Of a stretch of 64,000 bases of DNA, positions 33,453-44,309 are shown in pieces. Origin of the DNA: Sambucus nigra. Taxonomy: Eukaryota > Streptophyta > Magnoliopsida > Dipsacales > Adoxaceae. Under the pieces are notes generated by a model that worked only from the letters and a program-made list of their open reading frames with translations, did no database searches and was not told the origin of the DNA. How positions within the stretch are numbered: the first letter of the stretch is position 1; each line of letters opens with the position of its first letter. Location: contig OX422220.1 in assembly GCA_949130495.1 (NCBI GenBank), forward strand, positions 125,805,268-125,869,267, read 5' to 3'. Made by a program: the position numbers and the translations under genes.

Positions 33453-34632
33453 CTCTACAAGTTCATAACTGTCTGTCATATTTGGTTGACCTTGCTGAGG
33501 CTGACACTCATGAGGTCGACCCATTTAGACCAAGGGGTAAAATCTTCATAATAATGTGGAGAGATCCTATCTGAAATCATCAATTACTCCTCGACTTCAA
33601 TCTTCTGAGTTGTCTTAAAATACGATAGGAGATTAGAGGCTACGAGCTTCTAAAAATAAATTAAGTCGAGTCAATTTAGTCCAGATAGGTGCTCAAAATT
33701 TTCAAGATGAGACTTTAATTACCATGATATTAAATAGTTCCATTTACCAAATGGTCGAATCCAACAAAGAGTCTTATATGTTAAAGAATTCGAACATAAA
33801 AAATAATTTTATTTGTTAAAAAGTCCAAACCCAATTAATATATTTATTTGTCAAAGGATTTGAACCTAATAAATAGTCTTATTTATCAAAGAAAATTCGA
33901 ACTTAACAAATAGTTTTATTTTCCAATTTAGTTAAACTTTTAAAGAGTCCCTTATTTTTATATAGCGGGACTATTTTTTGCCGAGGGTCATATTTGTCGA
34001 GGGACAAATAGGTACCCAAAGTTTTTAAACCGAACCATATGTAGTCGAGGGACAAGTAAGCTTACAAAATATATAGGCTGAGTCGATTTGAATCCGAGGT
34101 TTAGTTGAATCTTTTAATTTTTAGGCCGAATCAAATCGATAGACGAATTTTAATATAGTCAAGTCTTAATAGATTTGTAATCAAAGTGCACAGCTAAGGT
34201 AAGGCTTGTCCTCGTCAACAGTAAAGTTTTGAGGCGTTTAGGCACTTGTCCAGAATTATAGTGCACAACCAAGGGTTTGCTAGAAATCAAAGTGAATAAT
34301 ATCATAGACGATGCTCGTGTAGGGCTAAAAATTCATCAGTCAACCCAACTTGGGATGATCTTCAAGTTGAATGCCTTCAATATATCGAGTTGGAGAACCC
34401 ATACGGCCTAAAAAAATGCTCATTGATTCATCACATTTAGTTTCATCGATTGACCAAATCAAACAGCAATAATTGGAAACCATTAGAAGCTCGGAATCTA
34501 TAATGAAAAAAAAACTGAAATTGTTCATCCCATGCTCTGTTCTTTTAGGTTATTGTTTGGTTGTGAATTTGTGTTCACTGGCCTGCTACTTTGATCTTTA
34601 AACCCAAATTACCGATGTTTACAACAGTTATT
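33453..34632 (-). other. D internal region, 3' part
   Basis: No gene. 33720-33940 holds four or five degenerate units of about 45-50 bases (AATAGTCTTATTTATCAAAG...TTCGAACCTAA). 33960-34110 repeats GTCGAGGGACAAGTA. Small minus-strand frames are not supported. Confidence 0.5.
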
Positions 34633-35126
34633 GATTTTGTTGGATAATATGAATGCAAATACATAAATGGAACTCATTATATATCACAGTAATGTCAACT
34701 CCAATACAACAATGTAACTTCTGAATAGATACTAGAAAACTTCAAGGCGTGATGTCACTTTCCTAAATACAGTATTTTCCCCACACGAATAACTTCGGTA
34801 TACAAACAGGAATCAGCAAATTCGTACTCAAGATACAATAAAGCAATTGCATTGTCTGCAAATTGTATGTTTGAAGTCAGCCCTTAGATACAGCAGCGAA
34901 GAATAGTCAATCAAGTTCTTATTCTGTTTCTGTGCACAAAACAGAATAAGAGAATTTGTATCTCTTGAAAATGGTAAGAGAGTAATAGCAGGGTTTGGAA
35001 ATCTGAAACTGGGTTTTTGTTATATGCAATTTCATTTTAGGCAGCCTTTATTTATAGATAATGAAAAGCTTTGTCTTCAAGAGTCAAAGCTGTTGGATTA
35101 ACAGCCTCAATCAATTTCGTAATGGT

Positions 35127-36188
35127 TGTAACACCCCGCCCGGAGAGAGCGAACGGAGCGCCACTATCGATAAAACTAATAAAATCCACAATTCACAAGG
35201 TATAGAGCATCTAATAAATCCCACAATACAAACGAGAAACCACTAATCTCAATCTTCAAATTAATACAACAATTCTCTCGAAATAATTACAACAATCTAA
35301 TTATCTCGAAAACAAATAAATACAAATCTCCAAATGCTCTATACATCAAAATAAATGTAATTCTTCCAACGTGTATTCTCGAATAATCTTCCCAAAATAA
35401 TCCACGCTAAAATCCATTCTCCAAATTAAAACCAAAGCGCACAAAATCCGCGTTGACCTGCCACTAAAAGAAAATATGGTGAAGTACACAATACGACAGG
35501 AAAGATGCTCAACAAATATTAGCGGTGAATAAAACGTAACAATACGAATACGAATATTCAAATTAAATGCGAATCTCAATAGCAATTATATCAATATAAT
35601 TTCTCAACACATTTAATCTAAGGTTTAATCTAAGGTTTAATCTAACGTAACAACAACACATTTAATCTAAGGTTGAAATTTTGAATAAGTTTGGGGATAT
35701 GGTTTGTAGATGAAAGGGAGTAATTTTGGAGAGGTCTTCTGGTTGAAAAGTTTGAGAAAAAATTATTTGAAAAGTCCATCCATGAATTTGTTGATATATA
35801 AAGGATTAAGAGTTTGATTAAGAAAAGAGTTATAATCAGATACAAACACAAAAAAATTTATTCCGGACGATCGGACCGTTAGAATTGGATAAAATTGTAC
35901 AGAGAATTAGCTGAAGACGAGAGGAAGCTGTCTAAAAAAATTCAGCTCGATCGGACCGTTCAATATTTTTAAATATTTCTTTTTCTAGAGAGTTTTATGT
36001 TTTGAGGACTCTTCTATATAATAAAAATTTAATTAAAACTCCATTTTAATTCCGATTTCGAAACCATTCGAAATTCTCGCCTTTAAAAATAATAACCAAC
36101 ATATTTGAGAAATAAAAATAATTTTATCTCAAAATTTATTTTTCCTCCTTATTTTGAATATACCCCAAAAATTACGCGGGTTGTTACA
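35127..36188 (-). repeat. 3' LTR of K
   Basis: TGTAACACCCCGCCCGG to CGCGGGTTGTTACA. Matches 36431-37841 except that about 400 bases (36912-37315 of the partner) are missing and replaced by three copies of TTTAATCTAAGG-like sequence. Confidence 0.85.
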
Positions 36189-36201
36189 CTCCCCCACTAA
36201 C
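36189..36201 (-). promoter_or_regulatory. Polypurine tract of K
   Basis: Minus strand GTTAGTGGGGGAG just before TGTAACAACCCGC. It follows a GAATTTCGAGGGCGAAATTC block also seen before the 3' LTR of X. Confidence 0.75.
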
Positions 36202-36415
36202 AATGGAATTTCGCCCTCGAAATTCGTCGAATGCCTAACTCTCAAAAATCAGGCCAACAATCTCCAAAAATAATCTCGATACCAAAAATAAATTTCTCAC
36301 CTCTAATCTAGGGTCCTAACACGAAACGATTCTCTAAAATTTCTATCTCCAAAATATGCGCCACAAAAACGCAACACGCCCAAAACCCAACACCCAAGGG
36401 TTGTCGTATACCTAA

Positions 36416-36427
36416 GCTCTGATACCA
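36416..36427 (-). promoter_or_regulatory. Primer binding site of K (tRNA-iMet)
   Basis: Minus strand TGGTATCAGAGC, three bases after the LTR. Confidence 0.85.
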
Positions 36428-36430
36428 TTC

Positions 36431-37841
36431 TGTAACACCCCCCTCCCACCGGGAGAGAGCGAACGGAGCGCCACTGTCGATAAAACTAATAAAATTCACA
36501 AATCACAAGGTATAGAGCATCTAATAAATTTCATAATACAAACGAGAAACCAATAATCTCATTCTTCAAATTAATACAACAATTCCCTCGAAATAATTAC
36601 AACAATCTAACTATCTCAAAAACAAATAAATACAAATCTCCAAATGCTCTATACATCAAAATAAATGCAATTCTTCCAACTTGTATTCTCCAATAATCTT
36701 CCCAAAATTATCCACGCTAAAATCCATTCTCCAAATCAAAACCAAAGCGGCCAAAATCCGCGCCGACCTACCACTAAAAGAAAATATGGGGAAGTACACA
36801 ATACGACAGGAAAGATGCTCAACAAATATTAGCGGTGAATAAAATGTAACAATACGAATATTCAAATCAAATGCGAATCTCAATTGCAATTATATCAATA
36901 TAATTTCTCAACAACACATTAACCGGGTCACCAGCCTCACCACCGTACCGCGCCTATGCATTTTTCTAGCATATCCGAAAAAAGGAATATTGGCGGGTGC
37001 CCAACTTTCGTGCCATATTAAAATCTCATGACGACATGCTCAACACCAAATATAGTACCACATGAATCGAAATTAGATTCCAACAAATATTTCCAGATTC
37101 CAATTGAATTTAGCAATTCAAATATGAGTCAATAATCACAAGAAAACAAAGGGAATAACACTCGCGAGACTAAGGAGCATATTGTGTAAAATCCCATACC
37201 TCAAAATCATCACATAATTTCAGCCTCAAAATCTAAACACACCGTCACGTTCCTCTCGCAAAAATAATCAAATCTCGTTCTAGCCCAAACTCAAGAAAAC
37301 ACCAAATAAGCCTTTTAATCTAAGGTTGAAATCTTGAATAAGTTTGGGGATATGGTTTGTAGATGAAAGGGAGTAATTTTGGAGAGGTCTTCTGGTTGAA
37401 AAGTTTGAGAAAAAATTATTTGAAAAGTCCGTCCACGAATTTGTTGATATATAAAGTATTAACAATTTGATTAAGAAAAGAGTTATAATCAGATACAAAC
37501 ACTACAAAATTTATTTCGGACGATCGGACCGTTAGAATATGATGAAATTTTACAGAGAATTATCTGAAGATGAGAGGAAGTTGTCTAAAAAATTTTAGCT
37601 CGATCGGACCGTTCAATATTTTTAAATATTTCTTTTTCTAGATAGTTTTATGTTTTGAGGACTCTTCTATATAATAAAATTTTAATTAAAACTCCATTTT
37701 AATTCCGATTTCGAAACCGTTTGAAATTCTCTCCTTTAAAAATAATAACCAACATATTTGAGCAATAAAAATAATTTTATCTCGAAATTTATTTTTCCTC
37801 TTTATTTCGAAAATACCCCAAAAATTACGCGGGTTGTTATA
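36431..37841 (-). repeat. 5' LTR of K
   Basis: TGTAACACCCCCCTCCC to GGGTTGTTATA. The last bases TTATA stand for TTACA. It is the complete copy of the two LTRs. Confidence 0.85.
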
Positions 37842-38428
37842 ATGGTATGACTGTTAATTACCAACAGTCTTAAGTCATTTTCGAACAGGTACAATTAATA
37901 TCGAATCAATTTTGCACGGGTCAACCAAAAAGTGACCGCTCCCGAGCTACCGCGATCCAACCCGGACGAATTCCAACAACCCGCTACCACTGCGGACACG
38001 CAGCATGCGATGTGCAAAGTGCGTTACTAGCGCCTCTACAGCCCACTGCATGTGCGTGTGCATGTGCGTCACTATCGCCTCTACAGTCACTAGTGCGTGT
38101 GCATGTGCGTACGATGCTTCACACCGTATTGAGGTCTCTTGAATAGCCTCTTAAATGCTAGATGAATTAACTCTTCATCTTCTATTTGTACTTATTAAGT
38201 GCACAAATACTTAATATTTTTCCAATGTGGGACTCAATGGTTGCCCACTCCTTTTACAGCCTAGTGGTGACACTTAGCTTTGTACATTTTCCAATGTGGG
38301 ACACTATCCCTTTTTATATTTGGGTTAGCTTCCCACCTCTTCCACATACTTTCTATATGGGACAAGCTCTTTAAGCTCTTACACCCAAAACTCTTACTCA
38401 CTTATTTTATAAAATCTCCAACAGATTT

Positions 38429-39829
38429 TGGATATTTGTCATCGGTTGTGGATTCCCTAATATTGACGTGATTATCGATTGATTCAGGGGATTTCCTACA
38501 GGATGAGAATAAGGTGAATGCATTGAAATCTTGAAAAAAATTTGTTAAGCCCGTCATATTTCTAGGTTCTACTATTCAGTATTATTCACATATGCTTGGC
38601 CATTTTTATTCAAGTTCATTCATAAGTTATGAGACCAAAACTTAGTTGGCTGATGTCAAATAAGATCCTTAATTGTTGAGGCCAACATGTGAAGACCTAA
38701 CCTTGAGTGAATACATGTGAAGGTGAACCTTGAGCTGAGGCCAAACCTGTGAAGGCGTACCTAACCTTGAGTCGAGATCTGTGAATGCTGAGGTCGAACC
38801 TGTGAAGGCCAAACCTTGAGTTGAGGCCTTAAAATGTTAAGGTCGAACCTTAATTAATTCATCTCTCAACCATCTTTTCTTAAATAAGCCGAACAAATTA
38901 ATGCCAAATTAATTCGTCCTTAAACTAACTTTTATTTAGATTGGCCAAACCAATCGTTAATTTTCTCCATGAAAAACTCAAATTTTTTGCAATTCAATGA
39001 GAGTGATATTGATAGAAATGCAATAATTTTTAGTCCTCAAACCAATTTTCCATAAATCAGTCGAGAAAGTAGATAACATTTAATCAAGACTTTCCTTTGA
39101 ATTAATTTATCTTAAATTGTCCGAACAAGTTAATATTTCCCTATTATGTTTATCCTGCATTATATCGAAGTTTTACATTTAAGATGAGGGTGACTTTGTT
39201 ATTAATACATTAAATAAGTTGTTCTCAAACCATTATTTCTTAAATTAGTTGAATAATTAGTAATCATCAATCCACACTTGTCTTTGAACTGATTTGTATT
39301 AAATTGGTTGAACTAATTAATGTTTCCCTCTTATGTTTATCCTGGATCTTATTCATGTTCTACATTAAGATGAAGGTGATTTTGAAAAAAATGTTTTGAC
39401 TTGAGCCTAGGATCATAAGTTAATGAGTTATGATTTCTAACTTTTACTAGGGGGAACCATGCCAACTTTTCGATTATTAAAGCTTTCTACCAAAAATAAA
39501 ATTGAATAAGACTTATCAGGTCATGTATAGTCATTGTGGGCCTCGTCCTTGATCTTTTCGGACTAGGATTATTTACCCTCATAGTTTTGTCCCAAATATG
39601 AGCCGAACCTTAACTAGGTTCATATTTTTTCTGGAGTCGAGCTCCATTTATGTCATAATCTGAGAAATGCCTATGAGTTTAGATCCCAAAGCATTTCCCT
39701 TTTTATGTTATAGACGAGGTTTTGATCATAAGAAGAATATGTAACAAATCAAATAAGTAGAGTGGGAGGGAAATTTCTATGTATATTCATCCATATGGAA
39801 AAAATTTACATTATGTAATAAGCACTTAT
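38429..39829 (-). other. D internal region, repeats
   Basis: No gene. 38690-38860 has degenerate repeats of GGTCGAACCTGTGAAGGCCAAACCTTGAGT. A block of about 190 bases around TTATGTTTATCCTG...AAGATGAGGGTGA occurs twice (39130-39190 and 39318-39380). Confidence 0.5.
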
Positions 39830-41589
39830 TTACATCGGCGGCTTTACGCCATCGCCAGAGCCTTCGTTTGATTCCTTATCCTTTGACTTTTTACCTTCCT
39901 CCCTACTGGATTTATCCTTTGATGGAGACCCTTGAAAAATCCTTTTCACTTGAGGACGACCGCTTTGGTCCACGAACCTGTTAAGACGACCCTTTTGATG
40001 AGTTTCTCAATTTTATCATTAAGAGCATAACATTCATCGGTATCTTGGCCATGGTCTTTATGAAAGTCACAGTGTTTGTTCTTGTTCCTCTTTGTAGGCG
40101 GGGACTTCATTTTTCCTAGCCATTTGATCCCCTCTTCATCCTGAATAACATTCAGGATGTGATAAACCTATGTAGTGAGGGTTGTATAGCTAGTGAACTT
40201 CTCTAGAGACTTCTTTCCTTAACCATATTCCTTGAGATATCCCTTTTTTGTCTGACATCGCTTCTTTAGATGGTATGGACTTCCCGACCACTACCATAAT
40301 TTCATTTATTGTGGCAAAAGGGTCTTTCAAAAGTGCCTCATATAGTTGTTTATATAAAAGCCCATTAATGAGGGTTGTCATTGTAATTTTTTCATCATAG
40401 TCCACAACCTCAAGGTTTTCTTTGTTGAACCTCGATATGAAGTTTTCAAGAATTTTCCCTTTCTTCTGTCAAAAATTTAAAAGGTGGATCACCCTCTTAG
40501 CTGGTTCAGGTTGATTCAGAAGTTTAGAATAAACTTATCAACAATCTCTTTGAAACTTCTTATATGATCCTTTGACAAACTTATGTACCACACATGTGCT
40601 GCCCCTGTAAGGGTGCCAAAAATGCACTGCATATCATCTCATTCAACATTGAGTAAATATATGCAGCCGACTAGTTCATTTTTACATGATGAATGGGGTT
40701 TATTCTCCCACCATATCTTAGTGTTACCTTCGTAGGTTTAAACTTTGTGGAAGTGGGATATCTTACAATTTCTAGGATGAAGAGATACCCTTACATATAC
40801 CCCCTTTTAAAGGGACTTTTACTCTTTATCAGGTCACCCAACTTATTTTCAAGCCTTTGAACGAAACTTTTTTAAGATTTTTCACTTTCGGGGTGGTTAT
40901 CCCCAGACCCTTCTCTCCTCGATCCTCCTCGGCTCCTTTTAGTCAATGTATAAGATAGATACCTAGGTACAGTATAGGACGACCCCCTCAAGATTGATGT
41001 TCCCCTATGCAACTCAGAGAATTATCTCATCTCACATTGGCTTTGAGCAAAAAGTGGGACAGGACATTTGAGTCCTATCCTCTCAAAAGTTGATTATTTT
41101 ATAAGTCTGGTGAAGGCCCTAGCCCTTTGCTGAGATGGGTGCCCTGTCCATGTTGGTGATATTGTTCTTGGGATGGAGTTGTTTTTCCTGGTTGGTAAGA
41201 GTAATCCCAGGTACTTGTTTGTGATTTAACCTCCACCTCCTTTTCTTTTAGAATTTCATCATTTTGATTCTCATCATATCCCAGCTCGAGTTGATGGGAT
41301 CCTTCAACATTTATATGTCTTACTCTTGAGGGTCCAACCTTCCTCAGATCATTGAGTATTTCCATAAGGGGGTTTCGGCTACCCCTGACCACTGGAGTAT
41401 GTGGGTTTACGATTCCCTCTGATGTTCGTCCTACCAACATTTGGGTAAGAGCTAATATTTGTGATGCATCTTCTCTTGATTTGCTACCATCATTTTTAGT
41501 GCTCCGATGAGCTCTGTTATTTCTGATGATGATGCACTGCTTGAAGCATGCATCCCACCGACAGGCGGTGGCGGTAAGTTTAATGACAT
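39830..41589 (-). pseudogene. Gag of element D (Tat-like)
   Basis: Start ATG at 41589 gives MSLNLPPPPVGGMHA, then frames through a Gln/Glu/Lys-rich linker (41460-41099) and a retrotransposon gag core: FKPTKVTLRYGGRI, AAYIYSMLNEMICSAF, FKFLTEERE, and YDEKITMTTLINGLLYKQLYEALLKDPFATINEIMV. A basic tail (GRPQVKRIFQGSPSKDKSSREEGKKSKDKES) ends with a stop at 39830. No zinc knuckle could be read. Stops and frameshifts are frequent. It is a capsid-type gag of the Tat/gypsy kind, the only coding region of D. Confidence 0.7.
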
Positions 41590-42571
41590 TTTTCAATCAA
41601 CGATTTGATATTTTCTACAAGGAATTCAACCCAAAAAGTTATGGGTAAGAGGGTGAATAGTAATCGCGGAATTATCAGATCTGATTTAATATTTCACCCA
41701 GAATTTCCAATCTATGAAAAACACAAAATTTGGGATGAATTGGTGATCGTTTTAAGATCAAAACATCATAAATATGATGATGAATAGTGATTTTTCGGAT
41801 AAAATTTTATTGGTTACAATTCTACCTAAACCTTCCCAGATCGATGAATAAACTTAAATGGAGATGAGTTAATTGAATTTTTAAGATCAAAATCCAAAAA
41901 TTATGAAGGTGGACATTATTTTCCACCCTAAACTAAAAGTAAACTATGATAAAACTCACAGAATACCCAAAAACTAAGGGTTCGTTTGGGAGTTTTGAAG
42001 AGAAAAGAAAGGAAAGGAAAATTTTATTTGGAGAGAAAAGAAAAGAAGGGAAAATTAATAAGAGAGAAAAGAAAAGAAGAGAAGAGAAAGGAGTTTGGGA
42101 GAGAAAAGAAAATAACTTTCTTTCATGTGTTTGGGACTTTGGAAGGAAAATAATTTTTTTAAGGGGGAAAAGGAACAATTCATTAAAAAACTTTCCTTTC
42201 TCTTCATTTCTTTTCGATTTGGAAAGAAAGTTTTGGAGAGAAAGGAAGGGAAAGTTTTTTAAAAATTTCCCTTTCTTTTCTCTCCTTTTAAACTCTCAAA
42301 CGAGAGAAAGTCACTTTCCTTCCTACTTAAACTCCCAAACGAAGGAAAGGAAACACATTTTCCCTTCCTTTCCTTTCTTTTCTCTCCAAAATAGAACTCG
42401 CAAACAAGACCTAAGTTGGAGAAGAAAAATGATAAACCATCAACTCAAATCTCTAAATGATAGATCTAGATCTGATCCGAGTCAAATTCATTCCTATGAC
42501 CAGGTTGCGAATGAGTTCACCCATGAAGACCAACTGAGTTAATCAATCAATTCATATCGACAATGCCAGAT
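41590..42571 (-). other. Leader of D
   Basis: Untranslated leader between LTR and gag on the minus strand, with MITE L inserted. Next to the LTR, TCTGGCATTGTCGATATG may be a decayed primer site of the TCTGGCGCCGTC type, but this is weak. Confidence 0.4.
41978..42411. mobile_element. Tourist-like MITE L
   Basis: 434 bp flanked by TAA (41975-41977 and 42412-42414). Ends GGGTTCGTTTGGGAGTT and the complement of GGTCTTGTTTGCGAGTT. The inside is purine-rich on the left and pyrimidine-rich on the right, with further copies of the end motif (42110-42140, 42295-42350). The ends and the 3-bp TAA duplication fit PIF/Harbinger MITEs. A 198-codon + frame across it is a composition effect. Confidence 0.75.
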
Positions 42572-43063
42572 TGATGTTACACGAATAGTACATCTAGTTA
42601 AAATAGAAAAACACGGTGAGTCATAAAGAGAACTCGTTTTGGGTATGAGGGAAAACACTAAATATAGCAATTAAATGCAGTAAATAAATTAAAATCACAA
42701 ATTTGAAGTGGTTCAGACCAATTATGCCCACATCCACTATAGAGTAACTCATTTTCCGCTATTCTTAAAGAGTGTTTTACAGGTTACAAGTACTTTCTCC
42801 CTCTAAAAGTATTTCAACCGAGTTTCAGTATTATTTTAGTAAGATTACTTAGCTTACAAGTTACACAATACAATGTTATTTATAAGCAGCTTGGGGTGTA
42901 ATGTGCACTCCAAGTCACATGGAGAATGCTTGTTGATTTAGCCCACTAGATAGGCGACACATGTCCTTCTAACAGATGTATTGTAGGTGTGATTATTCAT
43001 CCCACGTGTGTGTTCATCACGTGCATCAATTTACATAACCTCGGAATGGCAAAAATAACCTTT
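42572..43063 (-). repeat. 5' LTR of D, truncated
   Basis: Matches 32900-33445. Begins TGATGTTACACGAATAG on + and is cut at AACCTTTTT, where X LTR sequence begins. Confidence 0.7.
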
Positions 43064-43159
43064 TTGGTTTAATCCCCCAAATAATTGATGTGTTAGTTAG
43101 AAATCAATGTTTAGATGATTGTAGTTGTTGATGCAAAAAACTGGACCGAATTTAGACCT

Positions 43160-43400
43160 GGCAATTCTTGACACGACCCGAAAACCCGACTCGAACTCGA
43201 CACGATTTTTGCGCGTCAGGTCATGGCTAAATAGGTACGGGTCGAAATCGGGTCAGACCCGCTTAACCCGTTTATTAAACAGGTCGTGTTTCGGGTCAAC
43301 CCGCCTAACCCGCAATTGACCCGTTTATTTTTCGGGTTGATTTCGGGTCACTTTCGGGTCACAAACCTATATAACCCGTTTAGACACGAATAATTATAAA
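43160..43400. repeat. Left subterminal repeats of M
   Basis: Many short copies of GACCCG, AACCCG and CGGGTC with TTTATTAAAC spacers, mirrored at the right end. hAT transposases commonly bind such subterminal motifs. Confidence 0.6.
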
Positions 43401-43635
43401 CCATTGATTTTCTAATCTAACGGTCAAAAAAATAAAAAATCAAAAGGGTGATTTGGAAAAGTTTCTAAACCTAACTAAACCTAACCTAAGTTCCTAACTT
43501 AAGAAAAAAAAAACAGAGCCGCTGCCCCAAGTTTTCTCTCAGGCATTTTGGAAAAGTTCTCTCTCTCGTTCGTCCGTCTCCGCTTCTCTCTCAGCAGGTC
43601 TTCTCTCTTCTCTTCTCTTCCCTTCTCTCATGTCC

Positions 43636-43795
43636 TCCACACACACACGCAGCGAACACAACACACACGCACACACACAGAACACACACACACACACAGC
43701 ACACACACGCACACAGCACGACGAACACACAGCACACAGTACACACACGACGCACACACAACACACACACGACGCACACACAGCACACACTGATT
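43636..43795. repeat. (CA)n-like tract in M 5' region
   Basis: Imperfect CACACA/ACACGC tract of 160 bases. It lies in the probable 5' untranslated region of the transposase. The frames read through it on both strands are artefacts. Confidence 0.8.
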
Positions 43796-44309
43796 TGTTA
43801 GATTTTTTTTATATTTCTATTTTTTTTTTCTGATAAATTTGTTAGATTTTTTTTATATTTCAGATTTTCTTTTAGGTAATAAATATAGATTTGTTAACTT
43901 ATTTGTTAACAACTAAGGATTGACATCATTAGATTTCTGAATTTCTTAACTGATTTGTTAAGTGATTTGTTAGATTAAATTTGTTAACTGATTTTTGAAT
44001 TTCTGATTTTTTTTTTCAGCAGGTCATTATCCAAAAAGCCTAAAGGTACTGATTTTTTTTTTCAGCAGGTCATTAGATTTCTGAATTTCTTAACTGATTT
44101 GTTAGACTTACAATTTGGAACAAAGCTTAAGATTAATTCTTTTAATATACATATTTATTAGCTGATTTATGTTATATTAAATTCATCAGACTTTTTATTG
44201 ATTTATGTTAGCTGATTTATGAATATTAATGCATGATTTTTGTTGTTGAAATTTTCTTTAGTAAACAGTTTTGTGTTGGTAATAAATATTAAATAATGTC
44301 TTTTTGTAG

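Larger units (their letters stand above)
35127..37841 (-). mobile_element. Miniature chromoviral element K
   Basis: Two LTRs flank only 242 bases. TSD ATGGT at 35122-35126 and 37842-37846. On the minus strand: 5' LTR 37841-36431, tRNA-iMet PBS 36427-36416, PPT 36201-36189 with the chromoviral context GAATTTCGAGGGCGAAATTC, 3' LTR 36188-35127. All cis sites for reverse transcription are present and no protein is encoded. It is like a TRIM in logic but has LTRs over 1 kb. Confidence 0.85.
34638..38423. repeat. Solo LTR J, split by K
   Basis: Starts TGTTGGATAATATG and ends AAAATCTCCAACA, with inverted ends TGTTGGA/TCCAACA. It is flanked by GATTT on both sides (34633-34637 and 38424-38428). Removing K leaves about 1.07 kb and no internal region or PBS, so it is a solo LTR left by LTR-LTR recombination. 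Terminal form suggests Ty1/copia. It repeats CCAATGTGGGAC at 38222 and 38290. Confidence 0.75.
32900..43063 (-). mobile_element. Gag-only Tat-like element D
   Basis: LTRs at 32900-33452 and 42572-43063 match each other. On the minus strand the order is 5' LTR (truncated outside), leader with MITE L, gag (41589-39830), about 4 kb of non-coding repeats, 3' LTR. Solo LTR J (with K inside) interrupts it. No protease, RT or integrase is seen, so it is non-autonomous. The junction with X at 43064 has the short shared sequence TTGGTTTAAT and no TSD. Confidence 0.65.

Noticed and set aside
41946..42542. 198-codon + frame rich in Lys, Arg and Glu
   Set aside because: It spans MITE L and both flanks; composition is due to purine-rich repeats, with no start context or domain.
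43539..43833. Cys/Val- and His/Thr-rich frames on both strands
   Set aside because: Artefacts of a CACACA-type tract in the 5' region of hAT M.
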